From: Roseospira navarrensis
GTDB lineage: Bacteria; Pseudomonadota; Alphaproteobacteria; Rhodospirillales; Rhodospirillaceae
Direction: 5' to 3'
Assembly (NCBI RefSeq): GCF_009601025.1
Contig: NZ_WIVE01000030.1
Coordinates: 1 to 50,782 of the forward strand
DNA length: 50,782 nucleotides
Part shown: piece by piece, positions 25,311-32,578 of the stretch
Layout: each line of letters starts with the position of its first letter
Numbering within the stretch: position 1 is the stretch's first letter
Translations under genes and position numbers: made by a program
Notes under the pieces: generated by a model
What the model was told of the DNA's origin: nothing
The model's database searches: none
What the model saw: only the letters and a program-made list of their open reading frames with translations

Positions 25311-28300
25311 ATGGCCCATGCCGATTTCGTTCATCTCCGTGTCCACACGGCCTATTCCATGTCCGAGGGCGCGATCCAGGTCAAGGATCTGGTCCGCCTG
25401 TGCGCCGGCCAGGCCATGCCGGCGGTTGCCATCACCGACACGGGCAACCTGTTTGGGGCGCTTGAGTTTTCGGTGGGCTGCGCCGATGCCGGCGTGCAGC
25501 CGATCGTCGGCTGTCAGGTCGCGGTCCGGAACCCCGACGACCCCTCGGCGCGGCGGCGCGGGGTCGGCCCGCGCGATCTGCGCCGGCCCGACCCGGACTC
25601 GGTCGTGCTGCTGGCGCAGTCCGACGCGGGGCTGACCAACCTTCAGGCGCTGCTCAGCAAGGCGTTTCTGGAAACGCCGAGCGGCGAGAAGCCGCAGGTG
25701 GACGTGACGGACCTGGAGGCCCGCAATGCCGGCCTGATCCTGCTGACCGGCGGAGTCGGGGGCCCGGTCGGCCGCCTGCTGACCGAGGAACGCCCGGACG
25801 AGGCGGCCGCCATGCTGGCCCGGCTGGCGGCGGCCTTCGACGGCCGCTGCTACGTCGAGATCCAGCGCCACGGCATGGCCGCCGAAGACCGCATCGAGCC
25901 GGCGCTGATCGACCTTGCCTATGCCCAGGCCCTGCCGCTGGTCGCCACCAACGAACCGTTCTTCCCCAACCGGGCGATGTTCCAGGCCCATGACGTGCTC
26001 ATCTGCATGTCGGAGAAGACCTTTGTGGATGAGCCGGACCGCCGCCGCCTGACGGCGGAGCACTATTTCAAGAGTGCCGCCGAGATGCGCGAGGTCTTCA
26101 AGGACCTGCCCGAAGCCTGCGACAACACGCTGGTGATCGCCCGGCGCTGCGCGGTCATGGCGGAACGGCGCAAGCCGATCCTGCCGCACGCCCACCAGGC
26201 CAGCGGCCGCACCGAGACCGAGGCGCTGCGCGATCTGGCGCACGACGGCCTGACCAAGCGCCTGCACAAGCACGTCTTCACCGAGAGCCAGAGCGACGCG
26301 GACCGCGAGGAGACCGCCCGCCCCTACCGCGAGCGGCTGGACTACGAGCTGGGCATCATCGAGTCCATGGGCTTTCCCGGCTACTTCCTGATCGTGGCCG
26401 ACTTCATCCAGTGGGCCAAGGAGCACGACATCCCCGTCGGACCGGGGCGCGGCTCCGGCGCGGGCTCGGTCGTGGCCTGGGCGCTGACCATCACCGACCT
26501 GGACCCCATCCGCTTCAACCTGCTGTTCGAGCGCTTCCTGAACCCCGAGCGCGTGTCCATGCCGGACTTCGATATCGACTTCTGCCAGGACCGCCGGGCC
26601 GAGGTGATCCACTACGTCCAGGGGGTCTACGGCGGCGACAAGGTGGCGCAGATCATCACCTTCGGAAAGCTGCAGGCCCGCGCCGTGCTGCGCTCGGTCG
26701 GCCGGGTGCTGCAGATGCCGCTCGGGTTCGTGGACAAGATCTGCAAGATGGTCCCCAACAACCCGGCCAAGCCGGTCACCCTGCCCGAGGCCATCAAGGG
26801 TGAGCCCCGCCTGCAGGAACTGCAGCGCGAGAACGAGCAGGTGGCCCGCATGCTCGACATCGGCGTCAAGCTGGAGGGGCTGTACAGCCATGCCTCCACC
26901 CACGCCGCCGGCGTGGTGATCGGCGACCGGCCGCTGTCGGAGCTGGTGGCGCTCTACCGCGATCCCAACGCGGACATGCCGGTGACCCAGTACAACATGA
27001 AATGGGTCGAACAGGCCGGCCTGGTGAAGTTCGATTTCCTGGGCCTGAAAACGCTCACCGTGCTCGATACGGCGGTCAAGCTGCTGCGGCCACGCGAGAT
27101 CACCGTGGACCTGTCCGCCCTGCCCCTGGATGACCGCCCCAGCTACGACATGCTCGGCCGCGGTGAGACCGCCGGCGTGTTCCAGTTGGAAAGTACGGGC
27201 ATGCGCGACGTGCTGCGCAACCTGAAGCCGGACACGCTGGAAGACATCATCGCCGTCGTGGCCCTCTACCGGCCCGGCCCGATGGACAACATCCCCAGCT
27301 ACATCAAGCGCAAGCAGGGCGAAGAGCCCGTGCACTTCATGCATGAGAAGCTGGAGCCGATCCTGCGCGAGACCTACGGCATCATGATCTATCAGGAACA
27401 GGTGATGCAGGCCGCGCAGGTCCTGGCCGGCTACACCCTGGGCGGGGCCGACCTGCTGCGCCGCGCCATGGGCAAGAAGATCCAGGCCGAGATGGACAAG
27501 CAGAGGTCCATGTTCTGCGAGGGCGCGGAGGCGCAGGGCATTCCGGCCAGCAAGGCCAGCGAGATCTTCGACCAGATCGCCAAGTTCGCGGGCTACGGCT
27601 TCAACAAGTCGCACGCCGCCGCCTATGCCCTGGTGGCCTATCAGACGGCGTTCATGAAGGCCAACTACCCGGTCGAGTTCATGGCCGCGACCATGACCTA
27701 TGACATGCACAACACCGACAAGCTGGGCGCCTTCAAGGTCGAGTTGCAGCGCCTGGGCATCGCCCTGCTGGGACCGGACATCAACCGATCCGAGGTGGCG
27801 TTCTCGGTCGAGGACGGCGCCGTGCGCTACGCCCTGGCGGGCATCAAGAACGTGGGCGAGGCCGCCATGGCGGCCGTGGTGGCGGAGCGCCGCCAGAACG
27901 GGCCGTTCAGGGACCTGAGCGACTTCGCTCGCCGCCTGGACACCCGCGCCGTCAACAAGCGGCTGCTGGAAAACCTGGTCAAGGCCGGCGCCTTCGACAG
28001 CCTGGAGCCCAACCGGGCGCGCGTGTTCGGGGCCATCGACACCATCATGCGCCACGCGCAGAGCGCGGCGGAGGAACGCACCTCCAACCAGGTCAACCTG
28101 TTCGGCGGCGAGGACCGGGCCCCTGCCCTGCCCCTGCCGATGTGTTCGGACTGGAACTCCATGGATCGATTGGCCAAGGAGCGCGAGGCGATCGGCTTCT
28201 ACCTCTCGGCCCATCCCCTGGACAGCTACGGCACCAGCCTGGAACGGCTGAGCGTGGTGCCGCTGTCCGCCCTCGCCCGCCATGTGCGGCGGGGCGAGAG

Positions 28301-28790
28301 CCGGGGCGCGATCCGGATCGCGGTCATCGCCGGCGCCAAAAAGGAGCGCACGGGCAAGACCGGCAAGCGCTATGCCTTCGTGGAACTGTCCGACGCCACG
28401 GCGACCTTGGAAGCGGTCGTGTTCTCCGAGGTCCTGAACACCGCCCGCGACCTGCTGGAGTCCCAGAAACCCCTGCTGGTGAGCGTGGATGCCCGCGTCG
28501 AAGGCGAAGGCGACGACGTGCGGCTGATGGTCCAGGCGGTGGAGAGTCTGGACGTCGCCGCGGCGAAGACGGTGGCGCAGCTCAAGGTCTATGTGGGCGA
28601 GGCCGGTCCCCTCGCCCGGGTCAAGGAGATCCTGGCCGGCGACCCGCCCGGCCAGAAGAAGGTGTTCGTGGTGCCGCGCAGTCCCGACCGGGACGTGGAG
28701 GTGGAACTGGGCCGCCGCCACCGCCTGACGGCCGAAACCATCATGGCCCTGCGCGGCGTGCCCGGCGTGCTGGATGTGCGGGAGGTGTGA
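25311..28790 (+). CDS. dnaE: DNA polymerase III subunit alpha
   Basis: A 1159-residue replicative polymerase of normal DnaE length. The N-terminal PHP domain begins at once (DFVHLRVHTAYSMSEGAIQ). The palm carries the catalytic aspartates in MPDFDIDFCQDRR at about residues 417-430, preceded by GPGRGSGAGSVVAWAL. The fingers contain STHAAGVVIGDRPLSELV and MIYQEQVMQAAQVLAGYTLG, then GYGFNKSHAAAYALVAYQTA, a helix-hairpin-helix region and, near 980-1060, an OB fold. An internal beta-clamp-binding motif is expected near QVNLFGG. The start is ATG 25311; only 54 bases separate it from the divergent gene. No frameshift is seen. Confidence 0.98.
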   Translation: MAHADFVHLRVHTAYSMSEGAIQVKDLVRLCAGQAMPAVAITDTGNLFGALEFSVGCADAGVQPIVGCQVAVRNPDDPSARRRGVGPRDLRRPDPDSVVLLAQSDAGLTNLQALLSKAFLETPSGEKPQVDVTDLEARNAGLILLTGGVGGPVGRLLTEERPDEAAAMLARLAAAFDGRCYVEIQRHGMAAEDRIEPALIDLAYAQALPLVATNEPFFPNRAMFQAHDVLICMSEKTFVDEPDRRRLTAEHYFKSAAEMREVFKDLPEACDNTLVIARRCAVMAERRKPILPHAHQASGRTETEALRDLAHDGLTKRLHKHVFTESQSDADREETARPYRERLDYELGIIESMGFPGYFLIVADFIQWAKEHDIPVGPGRGSGAGSVVAWALTITDLDPIRFNLLFERFLNPERVSMPDFDIDFCQDRRAEVIHYVQGVYGGDKVAQIITFGKLQARAVLRSVGRVLQMPLGFVDKICKMVPNNPAKPVTLPEAIKGEPRLQELQRENEQVARMLDIGVKLEGLYSHASTHAAGVVIGDRPLSELVALYRDPNADMPVTQYNMKWVEQAGLVKFDFLGLKTLTVLDTAVKLLRPREITVDLSALPLDDRPSYDMLGRGETAGVFQLESTGMRDVLRNLKPDTLEDIIAVVALYRPGPMDNIPSYIKRKQGEEPVHFMHEKLEPILRETYGIMIYQEQVMQAAQVLAGYTLGGADLLRRAMGKKIQAEMDKQRSMFCEGAEAQGIPASKASEIFDQIAKFAGYGFNKSHAAAYALVAYQTAFMKANYPVEFMAATMTYDMHNTDKLGAFKVELQRLGIALLGPDINRSEVAFSVEDGAVRYALAGIKNVGEAAMAAVVAERRQNGPFRDLSDFARRLDTRAVNKRLLENLVKAGAFDSLEPNRARVFGAIDTIMRHAQSAAEERTSNQVNLFGGEDRAPALPLPMCSDWNSMDRLAKEREAIGFYLSAHPLDSYGTSLERLSVVPLSALARHVRRGESRGAIRIAVIAGAKKERTGKTGKRYAFVELSDATATLEAVVFSEVLNTARDLLESQKPLLVSVDARVEGEGDDVRLMVQAVESLDVAAAKTVAQLKVYVGEAGPLARVKEILAGDPPGQKKVFVVPRSPDRDVEVELGRRHRLTAETIMALRGVPGVLDVREV

Positions 28791-28895
28791 TATCGATCAA
28801 TTCATCTAGAATTTATGACGTATCTTGATTGCGCTTGCCGCATGTATTTTTGAGAAGAAGGCCGTATTATCAACATAATGTTCAAAGCCGTTTAA
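28791..28895. other. AT-rich non-coding spacer
   Basis: Markedly AT-rich stretch between dnaE and the minus-strand cassette. It contains TTTTTGAGAAG and TATTATC runs but no convincing hairpin terminator or direct repeat matching the far end of the island. I see no gene in it. Confidence 0.5.
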
Positions 28896-29408
28896 TCACT
28901 GCGGCGCACTATCAATTAAGCTCTTCAAGTGCTCTATTAGGGTGGGAATGAGATTTGATGTGACAATGATGACAGAAACAAATACCCCAACAAACCATAC
29001 TGTGAGACCAGGCCAAAAAGTAGCCCACGGGTTAGTTTTTTTAACGACCGTGTTTAAAATGTGATCAGAATGAATCTGTATCTGATCCGAAATATTTTGA
29101 ACCTGAAGATCGTATCCTGCCGCGAGGAGCCGGTCCCGCTCTTGCTCAACTCGGCCGTCACCATACTCCTGAAGTAAATTATTCGCAGAGTCCATGAGTG
29201 TATCAATGTAAGGCTGAACAAGTAGCTTGTGATGATCGCGGATGGCGACCTCATCCGGACAACAGTCTATAATCCAAGCCCGTTTATGTCGTTTATAAAG
29301 GGCATACGCCACCAATCCGACGAGATCATTTCCCTCGCCAGCTAATTTTTCAAAAGCTGTACTATATTTTTCTTGTCCGTTTTGGTCTTTAGTAGACATA
29401 AGCGCCAT
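28896..29408 (-). CDS. small membrane-anchored protein of unknown function (accessory)
   Basis: A 170-residue protein with ATG at 29408 behind AAAGGG; GTG 29411 and ATG 29399 are alternatives. The N-terminal part is soluble and helical, containing AFEKLAGEGNDLVGLVAYALYKRHKRAWI, a pattern I have seen in short accessory or prophage proteins but cannot assign to a named family. A coiled-coil-like middle (about 70-120, rich in Gln/Asp/Leu/Ile) leads to one hydrophobic segment near 128-152 (FWPGLTVWFVGVFVSVIIV). Codons are far more AT-rich than the neighbours, pointing to recent acquisition. It follows the 84-residue gene with an eight-base gap, so both form one operon. Confidence 0.75.
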   Translation of the reverse strand: MALMSTKDQNGQEKYSTAFEKLAGEGNDLVGLVAYALYKRHKRAWIIDCCPDEVAIRDHHKLLVQPYIDTLMDSANNLLQEYGDGRVEQERDRLLAAGYDLQVQNISDQIQIHSDHILNTVVKKTNPWATFWPGLTVWFVGVFVSVIIVTSNLIPTLIEHLKSLIDSAPQ

Positions 29409-29416
29409 CACGCCCT

Positions 29417-29671
29417 TTATTCGCCTCTCATATTCCTCAGAAACGAATTGGCTTGTCTCAGAGCCGCCTGATGCGCTCGCTTGCGCTGTGCGAGAGAGTT
29501 ATGAGTGACGTATTCATCATCGACAGAGAGACCCCTGCTCCGCCCGCGCAATTTTTCGGCGCTGATATCGTGGGCTTCAGACGCATCCCCAGCGACGTGC
29601 GCTTTCGAAACGTACTTTGCGAAGTCGCGCGCCGTCCGAATCGGCACAAACGTGACAACCTTGTCCTTCAT
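29417..29671 (-). CDS. small basic protein of unknown function (accessory)
   Basis: An 84-residue cytoplasmic protein, Lys/Arg- and Ala-rich, starting at ATG 29671 with a strong GAGGAG site eight bases upstream. No membrane helix, cysteine cluster or known DNA-binding motif is evident; RTARDFAKYVSKAHVAGD and KRAHQAALRQANSFLRNMR are probably helices. It is first in a two-gene operon with the membrane-anchored protein. A small basic soluble protein encoded with a one-helix membrane protein recalls toxin-antitoxin or phage-type pairs, but nothing in either sequence proves that. A plus-strand frame overlaps it; the RBS and promoter favour the minus strand. Confidence 0.65.
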   Translation of the reverse strand: MKDKVVTFVPIRTARDFAKYVSKAHVAGDASEAHDISAEKLRGRSRGLSVDDEYVTHNSLAQRKRAHQAALRQANSFLRNMRGE

Positions 29672-29702
29672 TCGAATCGACTCCTCGAAAAGAGACTATT
29701 TG

Positions 29703-29731
29703 AATGTAGTTTAACTTGCACAGTTTGTCAG
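29703..29731 (-). promoter_or_regulatory. promoter of the accessory two-gene operon
   Basis: Read on the minus strand, CTGACA (29731-29726) and TACATT (29708-29703) are separated by 17 bases, with five and four matches to consensus. Transcription would start near 29696, about 25 bases before the ATG at 29671. This is one of the best promoter matches in the window. Confidence 0.65.
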
Positions 29732-29823
29732 CGGTTGGCGACGACAGGGCCCAAGATTTCATAAGGAACCGAAGTTGTCGGGGGCTGTAGCTTCGCATGA
29801 GCGTCGACATGCTGGGTCCGCAA

Positions 29824-29848
29824 GGCGGGCCGGTGACACCGGCCCGCC
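29824..29848 (-). terminator. stem-loop after the EF-G-like gene
   Basis: On the minus strand GGCGGGCCGGT, a three-base loop and ACCGGCCCGCC form an 11-bp perfect stem eleven bases after the stop codon, followed by TT. It probably ends the EF-G-like transcript before the accessory cassette. Confidence 0.6.
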
Positions 29849-29858
29849 CGCCCACGAG

Positions 29859-31892
29859 TTACCCGTTCTCCAGCAAGGTCTTGCGGCGTTCCACGACCTG
29901 ATCGGCCTCGCGGCCGCTCAGTTCCTGCAGGTGGTCGAATTCCCACGAGAACGTGCCCACACCCATGGTGGCGGAGCGCAATTCCACGATCAGGTCGTGG
30001 ATCTCCGACTGCGGCAGCATGCCATGGACCACGTCCCAGCCGTCCCAGCCTTCCTTCTGGTCGAAGCCCAGGATCTGGCCACGCCGGGTGGACAGGGCGC
30101 GCTGGGCGCGGCTGGTGGCGTCGTTGGGCACGCTGATCTCGACCTTCAGGATCGGTTCCAGAAGCACCGGCTGACAGTCCGGCATGCCTTCGCGCATGGC
30201 CAACTGGGCAGCAGTCTTGAACGCCTGCTCCGAGCTGTCCACGGTGTGGTAGGAGCCATCGTACAGCGTCACCTCGAAGTCCACGACCGGGAAGCCGAGC
30301 GGCCCCTGCCGGGCCCATTCCTTGACCCCCTGCTCGACGGCCGGGATGTACTGGCGCGGCACCACGCCGCCGGTGATCTTGTCGTGGAAGGCGAAGCCGG
30401 CGCCGCGCGACAGCGGCCCGATCTCGATGTGCACGTCGCCGAACTGGCCGTGGCCGCCGGTCTGGCGCTTGAAGCGGCCCTGCTTCTTGGTGCTTTTCTT
30501 GATGGTTTCCTGATAGGGCACCAGCGGCTTCTCGGAGGCCACCTCGACGTTGTACTGGCGGGCGAGGCGCGCGAGGGCGACCTGCAGGTGGATGTCCCCC
30601 TGCCCCCACAACAGCAGCTCGTTGGTCTCGCTGTTCTGCTCGACCCGCAGGCTCGGGTCCTCCTCGGCCAGCTTGGCCAGCGCGCCCGTCAGCTTGACGT
30701 CGTCGCCGTGCTTGGCCGGACGCACGGCAAGCGCGGCCAGCGGCGACATGGACGCGGGCCAGTCGGCTTCGCGGGCGCCCTTGGCGTCCAGCAGGGCCCC
30801 CGTGGTCACGGACTCAAGACGGCCCAGACCCGCCACCGAGCCGGCCTCGGCCGACGTGATCTTGGTCGGCTGACCCGGGTTGGTGAAGGCATAGAGGCCG
30901 TTGATCTTTTCCCCGCCCGCCTGGGTGCCGTCCTTGACCGGGCCGCGCCAGACGCGGGCCAGCGACATCTTGCCGGTGTGGGCGGCATGCACGGTCTTGA
31001 ACACCTGGACCAGGGGGCCGTCCTCGCCGGGGTCCACGAGCCGGCGGGCCATGGTCTCGTCCACCGACGGCGTCTCGTGACGCAGCGCCTTCAGCAGACG
31101 CACGACACCGTTGTCTTCCAGCGCGCCGCCGAAGAACACCGGGACCACGCGGTCGTCGGCCAGATCCTTGGCGAGGGTCTCGTACACCTCCTCCTTGGGC
31201 GGCACGACATCCTCAAGGAGTTCCTCCAGCATGTGGTCGTTGGTGTCGGCCAGGCTTTCCAGCAGCTCCTGTCGGGCCTCTTCCTCGCGGTCGCGCACGG
31301 TCTCGGGCATCTGGATCAGATCGGAGCGCTCGCCCGGCTTGTAGCGATAGGCGCGCTCGCTGACGAGGTCCACATAGCCGGTGACCTTGTCGCCCTCTCT
31401 GATCGGCACCTCGCGGAGCACCAGCGGGCGGTCGGACACGCTCTGCAGGGCCTCCATCAGCTCGCGCAGGCCCACCTGGGCGGTCTCGATCTTGTTGATG
31501 AAGATCATGTGCGGGATGCTGCGCTGATCCAGCAGCTTCATGACCGGCATGGCCATGCGCACGCGGGCGGGGTCCGGATCGACCACCACCACGGCCACGT
31601 CGGCGACCATGAGCGCGTCCACGGCGTCCTGACGGAACTCCACCGAGCCCGGGCAGTCCAGGAAGGCCCAGCGGTCGCCCAGATACTCGGTCTCGACCAC
31701 GTTGACCTCGGTGGACATGGCGCGGTCGCGGGCCTCGGGGCTGGCGTCGCCGACCGTGTTCCGGTCCTCGATGCGCCCCTTCCTGTGGACCGTCCCGCAG
31801 GCCATCAGCAGGCTTTCCAGCAGGCTGGTCTTGCCGGACAGGTAGGGGCCGACGAGGGCGGCAACCCGGGGCGAGGCAACGCGGTCGGGCAT
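29859..31892 (-). CDS. elongation factor G-like translational GTPase
   Basis: A 677-residue EF-G homologue, distinct from the canonical factor. The P-loop is GPYLSGKTSLLESLL, G3 is DCPG (LDCPGSVEF) and G4 is NKIE (FINKIETAQ) where EF-G has NKxD. The switch I/G2 region lacks the usual RGITI (AMSTEVNVVET instead). Domains II to V follow, with TGGHGQFGDVHIEI (domain IV) and IHDLIVELRSATMGVGTFSWEF at the C-terminus. Such EF-G-like proteins (often called FusA2 or EF-G-like) are widespread in alphaproteobacteria; their role may be ribosome-associated but is not established. The start is ATG 31892 with AGGACC upstream. No rpsL/rpsG/tuf neighbours, unlike true fusA. Confidence 0.88.
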   Translation of the reverse strand: MPDRVASPRVAALVGPYLSGKTSLLESLLMACGTVHRKGRIEDRNTVGDASPEARDRAMSTEVNVVETEYLGDRWAFLDCPGSVEFRQDAVDALMVADVAVVVVDPDPARVRMAMPVMKLLDQRSIPHMIFINKIETAQVGLRELMEALQSVSDRPLVLREVPIREGDKVTGYVDLVSERAYRYKPGERSDLIQMPETVRDREEEARQELLESLADTNDHMLEELLEDVVPPKEEVYETLAKDLADDRVVPVFFGGALEDNGVVRLLKALRHETPSVDETMARRLVDPGEDGPLVQVFKTVHAAHTGKMSLARVWRGPVKDGTQAGGEKINGLYAFTNPGQPTKITSAEAGSVAGLGRLESVTTGALLDAKGAREADWPASMSPLAALAVRPAKHGDDVKLTGALAKLAEEDPSLRVEQNSETNELLLWGQGDIHLQVALARLARQYNVEVASEKPLVPYQETIKKSTKKQGRFKRQTGGHGQFGDVHIEIGPLSRGAGFAFHDKITGGVVPRQYIPAVEQGVKEWARQGPLGFPVVDFEVTLYDGSYHTVDSSEQAFKTAAQLAMREGMPDCQPVLLEPILKVEISVPNDATSRAQRALSTRRGQILGFDQKEGWDGWDVVHGMLPQSEIHDLIVELRSATMGVGTFSWEFDHLQELSGREADQVVERRKTLLENG

Positions 31893-32191
31893 AGGTCAGG
31901 TCCTCACTGAGCTTGGGTCAAGGAAGCGCTTGAAGGAAGCGCACGCACGGGCGGCCGGGGCCAGGGCCGGCGGCCGGCCAGACGGCCCCACGGGGCACCG
32001 GCGGCGCAACGGCCGATCCCGCATGGTCACCATGGATTTCGAGAGATTCAAGGACAAAGCGGCCCTGAAGACTGCGGCAGACTGCTGATGTTCGGGTAGC
32101 ACGGGGCGGCGCGGTTCCTCAAGCTGTCCAAAGGAGGGCAGCCTGCTTCCAATGACGCAGTTTTCGGGATCGGCAGCGAACCGCGCCGGTC
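31893..32191. other. intergenic stretch upstream of the EF-G-like gene
   Basis: About 300 bases without a supported gene. Near the EF-G-like start there is a tandem direct repeat (AAGGAAGCGC at 31920-31929 and again at 31933-31942). A 21-codon open frame at 32023-32088 on the plus strand has no ribosome site and is not called. No clear terminator for the S4 gene was seen. Confidence 0.5.
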
Positions 32192-32578
32192 CTAGACCGA
32201 TCCGCCTCGCAGCCGGTCCATGACCCGGCGGTCCCGTTTGGTGGGACGACCCGCGCCGGCCTCGCGCACCGGCGTGGGCGCCATGACGGGATCGCGCAGG
32301 CGTTCCGGCGGGTCCGTCTCTTCATAGAGCGCCTGGGCTTCGGGCGCCGGGCCCCGGCGCTCGCCCAGCGCCACCACGCGCAGCCGGCGGCGATACGGGC
32401 CAAGGATCAGTTCGAGCGCATCGCCCGGCCGCACGGTCGTGCTGGGTTTCGCGACGGTCGCTCCGTTCAGTTTCACATGCCCGCCGGTACACAGGTCCTG
32501 GGCCAGCCCCCGCGTCTTGCGGAAGCGGGCGAACCACAGCCACTTCTCGAGGCGTTGTCCGGCGTCGGGTTCGGTCAT
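32192..32578 (-). CDS. RNA-binding S4 domain protein (Hsp15-like)
   Basis: A 128-residue protein with an N-terminal S4 domain (residues about 8-70: RLEKWLWFARFRKTRGLAQD, GHVKLNG, STTVRPGDALEL). Hsp15-type proteins rescue stalled 50S subunits carrying nascent chains. The C-terminal half is basic, Pro/Arg-rich and ends RPTKRDRRVMDRLRG. Its ATG overlaps the helicase stop (ATGA), so translation is coupled. The pairing of this S4 protein with a SUV3-like helicase is common in alphaproteobacteria and suggests shared RNA or ribosome work, which is inference. Confidence 0.93.
   Translation of the reverse strand: MTEPDAGQRLEKWLWFARFRKTRGLAQDLCTGGHVKLNGATVAKPSTTVRPGDALELILGPYRRRLRVVALGERRGPAPEAQALYEETDPPERLRDPVMAPTPVREAGAGRPTKRDRRVMDRLRGGSV

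Noticed and set aside
25260-28721. 1153-codon minus-strand open frame antisense to dnaE
   Set aside because: Shadow frame; dnaE is unambiguous on the other strand.
29453-29764. Plus-strand 103-codon frame in the accessory region
   Set aside because: Overlaps the minus-strand 84-residue gene, which has the better ribosome site and promoter.
32023-32088. 21-codon open frame upstream of the EF-G-like gene
   Set aside because: Sensible amino-acid content but no ribosome site and no conservation evidence.
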